The notes beneath the pieces are model-generated. The model made no database searches. It was not told the DNA's origin and worked only from the letters and a program-made list of their open reading frames with translations. The position numbers and the translations under genes are program-made. A stretch of DNA of 64,000 nt, taken from the NCBI RefSeq assembly GCF_018873765.1, contig NC_057923.1:9250413-9314412 (forward strand), written 5' to 3'. Positions within the stretch are counted from its first letter, which is position 1; every line of letters begins with the position of its first letter. This DNA comes from Telopea speciosissima. Taxonomy: Eukaryota > Streptophyta > Magnoliopsida > Proteales > Proteaceae. Of the stretch, positions 1-26,712 are shown piece after piece.

Positions 1-45
1 AAGCCCGAACCGAAACCGGCCCGAACCGGCCCATTGACACCCCTA
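1..45. mobile_element. Right end of a hAT-like non-autonomous element (cut by window edge)
   Basis: The first 45 bases are GC-rich and end in ATTGACACCCCTA. This is the same terminal sequence, in reverse, as the TAGGGGTGTCAA ends of the hAT-like elements at 51920 and 58913. The left end lies outside the window, so neither length nor target duplication can be read. Confidence 0.5.
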
Positions 46-505
46 GCTCCAGCCGTCAGTTTTAATGGATGCCACGTGATTGATTAGTCATTCATTAGCT
101 TAAGTAAATATAGTCTTAGTCATTAATTTTAGTCATTAGTGTAAATATAATCCTTCCTGATAGTGTAGCTACAACTGGCACGTGTCCGTATTCCGAACTG
201 AAGATCGTCGGAGCCACCGGATTGAGAAAATGTTCCAAACAATCGAGGATAAGACTAGAAATGGAAAACCTCTCTGAGAGGGAGAGAGAGCTTTCAATTT
301 GGATTTGAGTTTCATCTGAGGTGACATGTGGACCTCAACCCACTACTCTCCACATAGTGTCACGTACCCGTCATTAGCCATTTTGCACTTATTTATTCCA
401 CTTAATAGTTAATAGTTAATAGTTAATACTAATAATATAGATTAATAAAGACTAATATTTTAATATTAGATTTGGGCTACCGAGTGTCAAAACTCAAAAT
501 TACTT
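46..505. other. 5' flank of the PP2A gene
   Basis: No coding sequence is seen. A 7-bp unit (TTAATAG) repeats about four times around 405-428. The rest is AT-rich upstream sequence of the PP2A gene; no clear TATA box was identified. Confidence 0.4.
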
Positions 506-527
506 GAGAGAGAGAGAGAGAGAGAGG
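506..527. repeat. (GA)n microsatellite in the PP2A leader region
   Basis: Eleven GA units lie about 315 bp upstream of the PP2A start codon. GA/CT runs are common in plant core promoters and 5' leaders; whether this one is transcribed cannot be seen. Confidence 0.85.
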
Positions 528-744
528 GTTTTCTTTTTCTCTTCTAGACGAAAGGCGAACCTCAAAAACCAGAAATCGAAAGATGATGCTTGGCTGCGAG
601 GAATGAACGAAGGAGGATCGAAGCCAAAATTTTCTTTCTCTGGTTTTCTCGTCATCCGTTCTCTCAATCCCCAACTCTAACCCTAACATCAATCTATCGC
701 CGATCGCTGCTACCGATGCTACGGAATTGATCCGCAATCTCTCG

Positions 745-14625
<13,881 letters not shown>

Positions 14626-17600
14626 TTTCCTTATCTTTGCCACTTGTTGGTAATGCTTCTTATTTCCTGTTGTGTTTTTATAGATGTGTTTTAGCAAGGA
14701 GTTTTGTTAATTAGAGAACAGATCATCACCATCATCATTCTTTTGTTTGGAGTTGTCCTGCTGCTGTCCATGGCGTGCTTAATTAGGGATACTTTGAAAG
14801 GCCTTACTGGGCATTTGTTATGTATTCTTAAAAGTGGGGAAAAATAGAAGAGGGAAGTAAAAATAACAAGATGCCTAGTCTCTTGCTTGATATGTGCATC
14901 CTAGGTGGTGTTCAGATGTTGGAATCCGCATTGTACCATTTCCACATTCAAGTTTCATTAGGAAGCAATCGAAAAGGAAAATGTAAGCAACAGCAGTCAT
15001 TTTGGAGTCATCTGATAAAATGGAAGCAGCAACAGAAATACAAACTTCTATATAGTGAAGCAGTAAAATCGTTCAAGGATTTACTGATGGTGATGTTCCT
15101 GAAATTGTGCCCTGTTAAGGTACATGAAGAATAGGTTCTTGGCATGCATTGTACAGGGTGCAATAAATTGTTGGTTTCATTTTGCTACCCAACTTCATGG
15201 CCACGAATTTCCTCTACCTGCATGGATGCGTGAGTAGTTTCACCTTCCTACAACTCTTATGTTGTTTCATAGTTTACTTTTACCTTCCTACAACTCTATT
15301 GTTCCTTCATAGTTTCATTGAATCAAAGCTTTGATTCGGCATGACTATAATGAATCCTGGGCCTGGGTAGGGTTCTTTCTTGTATCGGTTATCAGACTTT
15401 AGAAATTTTGAGGGGACGAGTTTGCAAGTCTCTGTGCTGATCCGTCCGTAGATATTTGGGGCTGGGAATTGCAATGTCAAGCTCATATTCAGACATCTAA
15501 TTACTTTAGACTCTAGTTTGTTTGACGGAATTAAGTGGGTGGGATACTTGGAGGGTTTTCCACAAAATTTAAAAAACCAAAGGGTGTGGTGTGGTGTGGT
15601 GTGGTGTGGTGTGGGGGGGGGGGGGGTTTGTTTTATTTTTTGATGATATTCAAAAACCAAAGTTGTTTGTATGCATGAGGTGGTAAAGTAAGACAAAATG
15701 CATTAAATGCTTTTTCTGTTTATCTGGCAAGGAAGTTATCCTACCTCACCATTCTTCAAAATCTTACAATATTCAGTAGGATTTTATAGGATAAGTGGAG
15801 ATCTAGATTATATTATTATTTTAGGATAATAGATTGTTGTTTGGTTATGTTGCCTCTGCATTGGTGCATGGACCAATGAGAGTACATGTAGGAGCATTAA
15901 CACAGATGAGATTTTTTATTTCAAAGGTGATTGGGTAATAATTCAGCACGCTCTTGTGTCTGTGTGTAGGAATCATGTGACCAAGGAACATTTTTTCCCC
16001 ATTATTTATTGTTCTACCTCATATTTACTACCCTTTCCTTAAGCTTTGTTGTTCTTTGACCCATTACATGTGAGTGCTACGACTTTTTCTGTCCCAATCC
16101 TTTTTATCCGCCAAACAAATGAAACCTTAAAAAAGTAAAAAAATTTCAACATTTATAGTAACTGAGGTCGAGAGCTTGCAGTCTCGCCTTGAATGCACAT
16201 TTAAGGGCTATAGACACCTCATCTCTTGTTTTCTTAACAAATCAGACAGATTCAGAATGTTACATAAGTTTAGATACATCATACAACAAATTGAACATTT
16301 TCCAAAGCCATCTTCTCACATTTCCTATAACAACATTCAGTCACTCCTGTTCTTTTGCTCCTTAGAGTCCCTGGTATATTCACCGTAGCTCTGATTCTTA
16401 TGAATTCCCTACAAAACTATTGTTCATATCTGTTCCATCAAAGTGAAACAGTAAAATAGAAGCCTACCCAACAGCTCCATCTGATTTTTCATAACTGTCA
16501 TCACATATGATAATAAATGGTACCCCTCCTGACAACCTATGATAAGCATCAATATCCCTTACATCAGTAGCCTGACTTTGAGAGCTCAGTAGGTCCAAAT
16601 CAGAGGGAATGTGTTCCAAATTATAGATCCATCGAGAAATAGTTCAGACAAGTAAATTTGGGTTTGGGTTTCGATGATTGAATAAGAAATTATTACGACA
16701 TATGCATAGGAAATAAAATACTATAGAAAGAACAAATAACACAGTGGGTAAAAATGATATTTTCATTTTATCATTTTAGTTCAAGATATAATAAGGGTAA
16801 AACTGTCTTTTACATTTTAAAAACTAACACTTGACTAACACCGTAAGCCTTCATGAGTACAAATGTAATTGTTGAAACTATGTGGGATGTTCTGTAATTG
16901 GTTAAAAAACGAGGGGGTGCATGTAATTTACTCAAAATGAATAATTATAAGCAAAGACATGTAAGTATGTAACCATGTACTTATGTGTAAATTACATATA
17001 AGCCCACAATGACAAACCATTGTGATTAATATACGCCATGAGGTACATTAACAGAGTCGTTAGGTCGTATGTGTCAATTTGCAATTTAATATCTAGAGTA
17101 TAACAAAGATTTGGAAAGGGGATTTTAGGACGTGTTGGCCTCATCACAAAACTATCTTTCCCTTTTAAAAGAACGGAGGTGGATTTTAAAAATTTTCAAT
17201 GGTAAGTTACCTGTGATTATATAAATATTGGGAAGTTTGCTTTTAATGTTGTGATTTATCATGTTTGCTAGAAAAGAAATAAAAAAAGATGGACCTCCTC
17301 ATCGCACATTATAGAATAAATAAGGGAAGTCATTTCTTTTGAGATCAGAAATAGAATTCTTTCCATTCGTTCGGCTAGCCCAGATACTTCACGAAATAGG
17401 CATCTAGCCACATGTTAGGACCTTCCTCTTACATCTCCCCCAACCCAGCTTTTTGATGTATCATCTTTTTATAGTTGTTTCTTCCCACCCCTTGCTTTTG
17501 ATGTAATATCTTTTGTTCCCCCCCCCCCCCCCCCCCCTATCTTTTGATGTATCATCTTTTGGTTAATCATTTTGGTCTTCCGTTTGGGATCCCACCTTAG

Positions 17601-18209
17601 GCTTGCCTTTGGGCTTAGGTGTTGTACTTTGTTCTTTTCCTTTAATATATTTTTTTCTTCTCAGGTTTGGCATTGTTGGATGTCACCATGTCCATGTGTT
17701 AAGCTCGCAAGGTTGCACCATAGTGCACTACCAAAGCGGTGCATTGCGGAGGATTTTTTCCCCTCCCCCCCTCCCTTTTATCTTTTAGTGGTTATTTTAT
17801 GCAGTATGATAATTGATTGATTATGTGAAAACAGGTACAATAGGTAAATGAAATACCACAAACTTTTGGAAGGCATTCAATTAATTCCCCAATCATCTAA
17901 ATATGACTTTTTGCCTTGGTCTACTATTTTACCAAAATCTTGACCAAATTCTAAAATTGGCAAATTAATTATACTTGAACTTACTCTTTCAAATTATTCC
18001 CATCTGAACTTGTCAACTATGGTTCTACTATGTTTTAAATGACTTTTCGACCACTTTTGGAAGGTAAGTTTGATATCCTTGACAATGATTTTGTGCATCC
18101 ACACATCTACAAGATAGTTATTTACATTTTTAACATTTCTATGCAAAGTGCTCACATTTTTAGTTTCAGCCTTTACATTGTGTCCATAAACCACGATAGC
18201 ACGTGATAA
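14626..18209. other. Intergenic region downstream of PP2A
   Basis: The PP2A 3' UTR should occupy the first few hundred bases. Beyond it are a short duplication with TACCTTCCTACAACTCT at 15241-15314, a GTGGT pentamer array at 15583-15614 running into a G run, and an 18-bp C run near 17520. No gene or complete element was recognised. Confidence 0.45.
15583..15626. repeat. GTGGT pentanucleotide array plus G run
   Basis: About six GTGGT units followed by about 14 consecutive G. Confidence 0.85.
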
Positions 18210-18214
18210 TCATG

Positions 18215-18549
18215 TTGGGGGTACGATGTATTGTATTCCGTCGCTTGTGTTTCTGGGTTAATTTTAAAGGACCTTTAAGAGAAAGTAGGGCCCGAAGGAA
18301 AATAAATAAGACTACATGGGTATTTCGATAGTTTGTGTCTATGTAGGTTTCACTATAAAATTAAAGCGATGGTTCATTCTCTGTAATCTGAGAGAGTTGT
18401 GTGCACGAGCAGTTGTAACCCTATTCTCTATTGATCGTGAAGTAGATCTCATCTCATCATGGATGTAGGATAAAACTTGCCAAACCACGTAAATCTTTGT
18501 TTTTGCAACTGCGTGATTGTTTGTTTGTGATTTTCATTTGATTCCTGCA
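18215..18549 (+). mobile_element. Small solo LTR, probably Copia-type
   Basis: A roughly 335-bp block contains AAACCACGTAAATC near the right end and a CTCTGTAATCTGAGAGAG leader-like segment, as in Copia LTR ends. The direct repeat TCATG occurs at 18210-18214 and 18550-18554 (the match extends to ATCATGTT). The left edge reads TTGGGGG rather than TG, so the exact start is uncertain by a few bases. Confidence 0.45.
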
Positions 18550-18912
18550 TCATGTTAGGTATTCCTTTTCTGAAAATCAAAGGCCTAACCATGTGTCATT
18601 TTTTGGAAAGAGCTGACAGACTATAATGGAGACATTGTCCCTCTAAAGGTCAAGAACTCATGCCCTTGTGAGAGAGCTTCCTTTAGGACAAGCTACACAC
18701 TCAACATGGTCATGTTGGTTCCCATGGAAACTATTGTTAACTCAATTGGGCTTTTCACCAAATTCCACCATTAAGCTGTTGCCCCCAAAGCGCAAACTGG
18801 TTGTGTCTGACATTACATGTTTTTGAGGTGTTCCATCTACTTCTAATGGTAGAAGTTGAATGCTATTTGTATACCTATTGTAGACTTTTTAATTTACTGT
18901 TGTATGGAAATA

Positions 18913-19245
18913 ATGGCATCCAACCTAAAAGCCCGAGCTTCAAGGTGGAGAAGCCCTTCCAAGGTCATAAGTCAAATTGTCGCACACTACCCGACAGATG
19001 TGGGATTAAACTCCCCTCATATTCCTGGCCATAGAGTGTATTCATAGAATCAACTCCCCTAGATTTGGGCTATGGGTCCTCACACGGACAGTGCACAAAC
19101 AACGCGTTCTTATACCACTTAATGGTATCCAACCCCAAAGCCTGAACTTCAGGGTGGAGAAGCCCTTCCAAGGTCATAAGGCAAACTGTCGCACACTATC
19201 CGACCAATGTGGGACTAAACTCCCCTACCAGTCCTGACCATGGAG
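18913..19245. repeat. Two copies of a ~120-bp repeat, offset 209 bp
   Basis: GGTGGAGAAGCCCTTCCAAG and GTCGCACACTA occur in both copies (from 18913 and from 19122), each ending near GTGGGA(T/C)TAAACTCCCC. Copies are about 85% alike by eye. Origin unknown; it resembles a dispersed plant repeat. Confidence 0.7.
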
Positions 19246-22200
19246 TTTCAAGGCATCAGGAAAGGAAATGAGAAAAATCTTCTAATGTTCAACTCATTTT
19301 TCTTCATAAAAATATTTGATTTCCAATTGTCAACTCAACCTTTAGTTTCTTGATTTACCGTAAGGCGGTTTCATTTCTAAGAACCAGTAGCCTCTAGGGT
19401 ATTGTTATGTTCCCAAACTATTACCACCAGCTTGCACGAATTGTAAGGTGACCCATGATGATGTTTGACAATGATGGATCCCACAAATACTCAGTACCTA
19501 AGTTTCTTGACAAAATACATTTCACAAATATAAACATTAAATAACACAAAACATTACTTTTAGTACTAAAAAGAATATCAATTAATCTTCATAGTGTTTT
19601 GGAGGATTTTAAGATTTTCTAGGTTCACCAGGAATCAGGTTGGTCATCTCTGATACGAAGCGCCATCTACCTCTCACATTACCCCAACATGCCAGCATTC
19701 CCCTATGAATCCTAATAACAACCATGAAGGGAGGGGAAAAGGCCAGAAGACTTTGATGCCTTGATCCATGACATTAATTGTTTTGTTCTTGTCCCAAAAT
19801 TGAAATGTTTTTCCCTCTCAACATAAAGTGCTCGGTTGTTAGCTTGGTAAAAAACTCTCAAAAGAAGGATTAGTGACTGCTGATACTTCCCTTGCTTGTT
19901 TGCCTGTAGAAAGAAGGATTTTTATGAAGTCACTAATCTAATTAACAAGATAAAACTACTTAATAGTTTGCAGCATAAAAAGCAAACAAAAAACTACCAA
20001 TGATCTTATAGTGTCGTTTGTATCAAAGTGTCATGGCATGGGTCTGAGTCTGCTTTGGGGTCAATTTCTCAATGGGATAGTTGTACAAGTGTTATGCATG
20101 TAAGGAGGTGGGTCGTGACATTTAATGGGTAATTGGAAAATCACCTTGGCCATAGAGTAGCACTACACTTCCAGAGTTGCCGAAGGAAAAGAGTTTAAAG
20201 CTCTTGAGATTGTTATTTTTTGGCAAATATACAATTAGATGTATATTATAAGGAGATAAAGCTCTCAAAGAGGAACCAGAAGCAAGAATTGGTATTCCAA
20301 TAAGCATTAAAAACAAGAATTTATTTCTCTTCTTTGTAGCATGGGAAGAATGTATGTACATCTGAATAATGGAAAATTACAAGTCAAGAAAATCAAGTTC
20401 ATATTTCTCAAATACCACAGGCAAAGGCTAAAACAAAATTATCCATGAACAGATTTGATATTACAGTATTGATGGGAATATCAATTAGTGGTTTATGAAT
20501 ACATCAGGGGTCTTTGGAACTGTACCACGCAAATTATTTATGTTATAGCTTATTTAGCTGCAAATAAGACATGAACAATTCAAGCTGTACTTTAGCTGCC
20601 TTGTGTTTGCAGTACTCATTAGTAAATGGATCAGAAGTAGATAATAGACCTGGATGGCATAAAATCCATGAATGCATGATTGTACACTCTCTTCTCATAT
20701 TTAAAAAAAAAATTAAAAAGGCTACATTAAATGAGAGAAAATGAAAAAAAATAAAAAATAGAACAAACTGAAAACAGACCAAACTGTTCGGTCATTTTTA
20801 TCGAAGGCAACTGAAAGGTTTGGAGTTGGAAGGGGGAATAAAGGGATGAGGAAGGAGGGAGAGAAAGGGTGCAAAAAGTGAATTTCTCTATCACATAATG
20901 TTATTCATGTTACAACATTTCTGCACCAGTACAACTAATGGAATAGACATTGTCTAGTATTGAATGAATACTCAGTTTCTCAACTCTCTGTGTGCTTTTG
21001 TGGGCCGGACCCAGACAAAGGATAAGAATTAAGAATTTGGTGCACAAGTTTGGCAGTTAGAATTCAGGAAAGCCCTCCGCCAATCCTTTAAGCATGTTAA
21101 TATTATATTGATAGATTTGAAAAATTGGGTAACATGGACCAAATCTTGAATATGCATGGATACTCCAAAAACCTTCCTTGATATGGACCGTATTTAAATG
21201 TCACATAGATATAAATGGTAAAAGTTAGAAAGATTTAAATGACATAATAGTTATTATATGCATACTTGAATCTTGAGATGCATGTGTCCGACATTTTATT
21301 TGCCTCCACAATGTACACAATAGAACTTCTACTGATTTAAGAAATTAATGAGAATTCCAGAAGTTCTAGGTCATGTTTTTCTTGTCTTTACAACTTCTAC
21401 AGAAGCCTACTGTTGCTAAGGAATCAAACAAGTATATGGAAATTAAAATTTATCGAAAGTGAGCAAATTATATATAACTGTACAAGCAGAACTGAAAATA
21501 GTTAGAATAACACCTAGTTGATGATGATGACCAAAAGGCATCTACATGATATATTTCTCTGCTGTATTTCTAGTGAATTGAGGTACCCCAACCAAGGAAT
21601 CTTCACTTCAGAAATATGGTTTGATACACTGAAGGAGACATAAATATTGTAGATTTTAAAAGACGTCAGTTGAAGAGCATCTCAAGTGGCAACATCAAAC
21701 AGATACCAAATTATTATAAGGTTGATAAGTTGATCCATCTACTCACCCCACCAGAATTGATAGATCTTAAATTGTCTGACTATGTTCTGTTGCATACAAT
21801 CCACGTTTTTTTTTTAATCTCAAAGAGTTTCTTGAATCTTGGATTCCTCAAGCATTCTCTAAGGCGAAAATTGACACGTGCATGTCCAACTAGAGTTATG
21901 ATGATTCAATAAAATTGGACTTTTAAGTACTTAATTTCAACTGTGAACTCCATTCATGTTACACTTTCATTGTGAAATATTATCATCTGCCAATCCATCA
22001 AACGATATTAAGGCGGCATGATTCAATTCAGAAGTGAATCGATTTCTGGTATTTCATGTGATATAATTTTACTTTTAGACTCTGAATTTCAAGTTTTTCC
22101 AGTTTGATTTTTCTTCTGCTTGTTAAATCTCTCTTCACATTTCTCTACTTTCAACCATTAATTTTCAAGATTATATATCGATACAAGAGGTGAGAACTAC

Positions 22201-23130
22201 TTTTCATTTGTATTGCATAAGTTTCATAGCATTAGGAAGGATTGCCTAAAGAGCACCATAAACTAAGTTTTATTGGAAAATCTTAGAAAGTTTTAATTGA
22301 TTCGCTGCCAAACAATCTTCTGGAGCCAGAGCAATCGATTATCTAGGCAACCACTGAACATTTACTAAAGATTGGGGTGTAATTCATTCTGGAGAAATGC
22401 AATAAACCACATAGTGGATGTCACTATGCTTAATAAAACTTCTCTAATACATTACCCAAACCTCGGTAATCACTACCAAAAAAAATATTCTCATGTTCGT
22501 TATTTGTCAAGAACAATATCATCAGTTGAGGCAATTCATGTGAAAGGAAAAGATGAATACACACATAAGAATAAAATGTTACTAACATGGCAGCACTTCA
22601 CCAGTGATTGTTAAGTACTCAAACCAACAAAAATCTCATGTAAAACCCATGATGATACCCATAGACAAAAGATTCTGATCGTTATCATGATTCACTTCAA
22701 CACTTATTCACAGTTCTTTTCTTTCCTTCCTTTCATTTAAATCAGCCAATGAGATTTGGCACTGCTGGTCCCAAGCATGAGGACAGGATAGCAGCCAAGC
22801 ATTCAAGGAAAATGGGGGTTGGGAGGGCCTTGGATCTTAGAAATTTACTTTTTTGACAATTGCGTGGATGGCAGAGAGGATTCAAATAGCTGACCAAGTA
22901 GCTTGAGAAGGATTAATGATCTTTGACTTGGCATTTCTTTTTCCCTTGTTGGGGTGGAGAGGGTTCTCCCATATAGTCAGTTAGAAGAGTGATTATTATC
23001 AGTAGAGTTGCTTACAGTTATTAATTCTTTTCCTTTAGCTAGTTCAGAAGATGCTGTCAAATGCCAAATGAAGAGTAAAAGGCACTCGGGGGAAAGTGCT
23101 TACCATCAAAATGACTTAAATGAAACAAAC
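19246..23130. other. Intergenic region before the myosin-binding gene
   Basis: AT-rich sequence of about 3.9 kb with scattered short open frames lacking any family signature. The last few hundred bases should include the 3' UTR of the minus-strand myosin-binding gene. No element ends were recognised. Confidence 0.4.
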
Positions 23131-25140
23131 TCAATCAGCAATACCATCCACAGGCCTCTTCTCTGCACACCGAAGCTCCCGAAGATGTAGAGCTATCTCT
23201 CTCAGAAGCTGGGTTCCTTCACCACCTTTGTGGAGTGACCGAACAGCATGCTTTAAGAATTCCCTATCTGCTGCAAGGGCTTCCAACTTTTCACTGAGAC
23301 GAGATATTTCTTTGGTCATGATGTTGCTACTCATGTCTCCTGCAATGACAGAAATTCATTTGATCCTATGATGTTTTTAGGGAACAGAGAAATGAGAAAA
23401 CTTAAAGTTACTTACTACCTTTGTCTTCCTCATTGAGATTATCTATGTTAGAGCTATTCTGAGATAGGTGAATCCTCATCTCCAACTGTTTCAACTGATC
23501 CAAAAGATATAACTTCTCATTTTCAATGTCTAACAATGGTTCATCACGAATTAGCTGCCTATTTGATTCTAGCGATGGCCCAATTTGGTCAGAATTATGC
23601 TCTTGTTCCCCATTCCCCTCTTCTACATCAATATCAGCAGGAGGGCTACCACATTCACAACATCCACTAACAGATGATTCGGACGCAGACTTCAACTGAA
23701 CGTAATCTTCATCAGCATTTGCGCTAAAGCTGTCAATACCAAGAACTCTTCCATGTCCGGAACTTTCCCTGTAAGCCTCTAACTCTGCCTCCAAAATCCT
23801 TATTTCCTGCTCTCTTTTGATAAGAAGATCCTTCATATCTTGCAAGGCCTCTTGATCATACTCAGCTTGCTCCTCCATCATTCTCTGATACTGCAAGGCC
23901 TCCATCTGCACAGCTGCTTTTTCTGCCTGCAACCTGGTGATCATGGCCATTGCCTGGTTTGCAGCAATGGCAGAAGCATTTCTTTCTTCATCCAATTCCA
24001 TATACAAAGTTATCAATGACTTGCGGTCCAGTCGAACTTGTCTCTTCAAACGAAGCAGAATGGTTTCAGGATCTACTTCAGTTGTAGAACTTCCTTCCAC
24101 AAACTCTGTACTCGGTTCTTGTTTTTCAATAGCAAACTTCCTGGGAAGCTTTTGAAACCACCTAGGGCTTTCAATTGCAGAATCTGATAAGGTGATTGCG
24201 GATAACCTGCTTCCTTTACTAAAACTAGGCGTCCTGCAAGCATCCTCGTTCAATTCTACCAGCAATGGCACAGCAGCAGCTTTGACATCTTCTCTACCTG
24301 TTACATAAAATCCAACCCCAAAATGTTTGACAAAATGAGTAAGTAGTCCTTGTGAAACTAACAATTCCAATCCATAATAAACTCACATTGATTCTCTGGA
24401 GTTAACGAGATTGACCCATCCTCATCCTCTGGAATCTCTGATTCGGTGTCGGAGGTGATTTTGAGCTCTGTATACCTAATATGAGGCAATGTATCAGAAC
24501 CTCGTGATTTTTCCTCTGGTTTTGTCTTCACTAATAATCCTCGGGGAGATGGTGCAGGAGTTTGGGGGAAATGGCTTCCGTTCAATCCCTGTGGAAACGA
24601 AGTCCTAATCCTCAATGGTTCCCCACAACAAGAACACCGATGAATGCTGCTCTTCTCAAGCTGTAAAATGTCTATCTTCCCACTAGCCGGTAGTCTCAAA
24701 TGAATTTTATGATCATCTTCAACAGAACATTCAAGATCTTTACCCAAAATCCCTACCAAAGATCTATAGGTATCGCAGTCAGACTTATCCTCCGTAGCGA
24801 AAGACAGAAGACAACCCTCGCACATCCGCCTTATATCAGCTAATTTTTGGTGAACATGACAATATGCAAGAGATGAAACATCCTTCCTGTGACTTTCGCA
24901 TATAGAATCATTGTAATAAAAATCAGGATCTCTGTGAACCAGAACATGATCAATCCTCGTGCAGAACAAGCATGGGATTCTCAGTTCAAAGAAACGAGCA
25001 AATTCATTGGCAGCACAAGCAATCAAGCCGTCAACGAACAGCAAAACTATCATCACCCATTCAAGAAGAATGTATATCACAATGCACAGGAATTTCCCGA
25101 GCTTCTGTTCGATGAATTGCTTGACTGGTCTCTTCGCCAT
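23131..25140 (-). CDS. Myosin-binding protein with GTD-binding (DUF593) domain
   Basis: Three exons on the minus strand: 25140-24387, 24297-23416 and 23339-23131, giving about 614 aa. An N-terminal hydrophobic segment (about residues 17-45, IVIYILLEWVMIVLLFVDGL) should anchor it in a membrane. A Cys-rich part follows (CLFCTRIDH, later CSCCGEP). The GTD-binding coiled coil spans about residues 329-427, beginning ETILLRLKRQ and ending EAELEAYRE. Exon 3 encodes the conserved C-terminal segment with LEALAADREFLKHAVRSL. By family knowledge such proteins bind the globular tail of class XI myosins and tether them to vesicles. Two in-phase donors 3 nt apart (exon 2 ending at 23416 or 23419) are both possible. 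The paralogue number (MYOB5/6/7-like) cannot be assigned. Confidence 0.92.
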
Positions 25141-25598
25141 GAATTTGATTCAGGAAAAAAAAACAAGAATCAAAATGTGTCTTTTTGGGGAAGGCAGAGA
25201 AATTGAGGAGATAGAAAACCGAAATGAGATTGAGATTGAAACAAGAAATAGATAGATTTGTACAGATCAGAAGAAGAGAATAAGAACGAAGATCATGATC
25301 TTGGCGCGAATGAACGAACCGAGACCATGATCTCTGTGGCAGGGGGAACCGAGGAAAAGAGAGAGGGCGAGGGAAGAGCGAGAAGTTATAATCCGATATT
25401 TTGGTGTTATTGTCGTTTGTTTGTTATCAGAATCCGACGTGTCACAGTTGAGCTGCTGGCGCCTTGACGGAAAGTACCTGAAAAAACGGTCGATCAGAAG
25501 AAATAACCAACGGAATAAATAAATAGAGAAAACGTACGCGATACGTCCCAACTCCAAAGCTGCGTTGGTTTTGCCATGAAATTTGTTGGAAAAAAAAC

Positions 25599-25740
25599 CT
25601 GTTCGGGAGTGTGGCTCACGCCAGCATTTTTATAAGTCTATCTATCTCCTCTCATGTCAAAAGACATCTCTGCCCCCTTGTTTTAAGGGGAAGAGGGAAA
25701 ACCAGATGGGAGTGTTGGCGTAGGCCACACTCCCGTACAG
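25599..25740. mobile_element. MITE family 1, copy A
   Basis: Inverted ends: CTGTTCGGGAGTGTGGC on the left, and on the right CCACACTCCCGTACAG, whose complement reads CTGTACGGGAGTGTGG. The same family recurs at 57038-57180. Flanks are A-rich, so a target duplication cannot be proven. It lies about 460 bp upstream of the myosin-binding gene start. Confidence 0.7.
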
Positions 25741-25835
25741 AAAACTGCTTCCCAAATTTGTTTTACAGGGTTTTTGTTAAAATTCGATATGAAAGGTTTC
25801 TATAACTGCAAGGGTACCCCATGCCCTCTTCATGG

Positions 25836-26090
25836 TTTGGGGTATCAGTATCGGATTGTATGATACGAAAAATTCTGCACGATTTTGAAGGTAATTGATA
25901 CCGATACCTGGCTGAAATCGTATCAGTGAAATGATACAAAGAAGGGGTAAAATAATAAAAAAACACTCATTTTTTAAGGAAAATTAAAGGTAAACTTGTC
26001 TAATACAGCCGATCCAAGTTGACATATGAGTATCATATTAGATTTGAAGGTGGTTGATACCCAATGCGATGGAGTGCACTAAAACCATGG
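25836..26090. repeat. Dispersed repeat family 3, copy A
   Basis: Runs from CATGGTTTGGGGTATC to ACTAAAACCATGG and shares AAGGAAAAT and GTAAA/GCAAACTTGTCT segments in the same order with 63603-63863. The CATGGTTT/AAACCATG edges suggest a MITE. Confidence 0.5.
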
Positions 26091-26349
26091 CCCTCTAATT
26101 TAGATACATTTTTCCATAAAATTAACGGGAAATGACTCTTTGAGTAAGCAACATAGGCTACAGGAGCGTTATTTATCTCTCTCTCTCTCTCTCTCTTTCT
26201 CTTTCGTCCTATGCCACTAATTATGAACTGTATCCCACACTCCTGTTGACTGGCTCCCCCACCTCGTAGGTTAAGAGGACTCTCTCCCAAAACTATAACA
26301 AGAAATATTTTACTCAAATATAATACCAAAAAAATGGAAAATAACAGCT

Positions 26350-26480
26350 GTGTTTTGGTATGCATTCTTGGAACGCGTTCCAAGTTGATTTCGCATTCTC
26401 AAATAGTTAGATGATAAAAACAACAGCTGCGTTTTTATCATTTGAGAATGCGAAATTGACCTGGAATGCATACCAAACAC
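26350..26480. mobile_element. MITE family 2, copy A (hairpin)
   Basis: Arms of about 50 bp are inverted: GTGTTTTGGTATGCATTC at the left edge and GAATGCATACCAAACAC at the right edge, with internal CGCATTCTCAAA/TTTGAGAATGCG. The family recurs at 55660-55763. Target duplication unclear. Confidence 0.75.
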
Positions 26481-26712
26481 AACAAACGTCTATCTCAAAA
26501 TTCAGAATGTATTATCCCAATATGATGACGATACTTTGATCAGAATACTCTTGGCATCCCTACTCAATCACGTTCAAATGTGCTTGTTAGTCATATACAA
26601 TACAACTAGAAAAATGCCAAATGACAAAAAATAAAAATAAAGGGAAATAAATTTCAGATTTATAGTTTTTTTTTTTGTTAAAACAAATACAGGAACATGC
26701 AGTAGTCTACTG

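Noticed and set aside
16750-16940. GGGGGTGCATGTAATTTACTC, like a Mutator-type terminal repeat
   Set aside because: No inverted partner or flanking duplication was found, so an element cannot be claimed.
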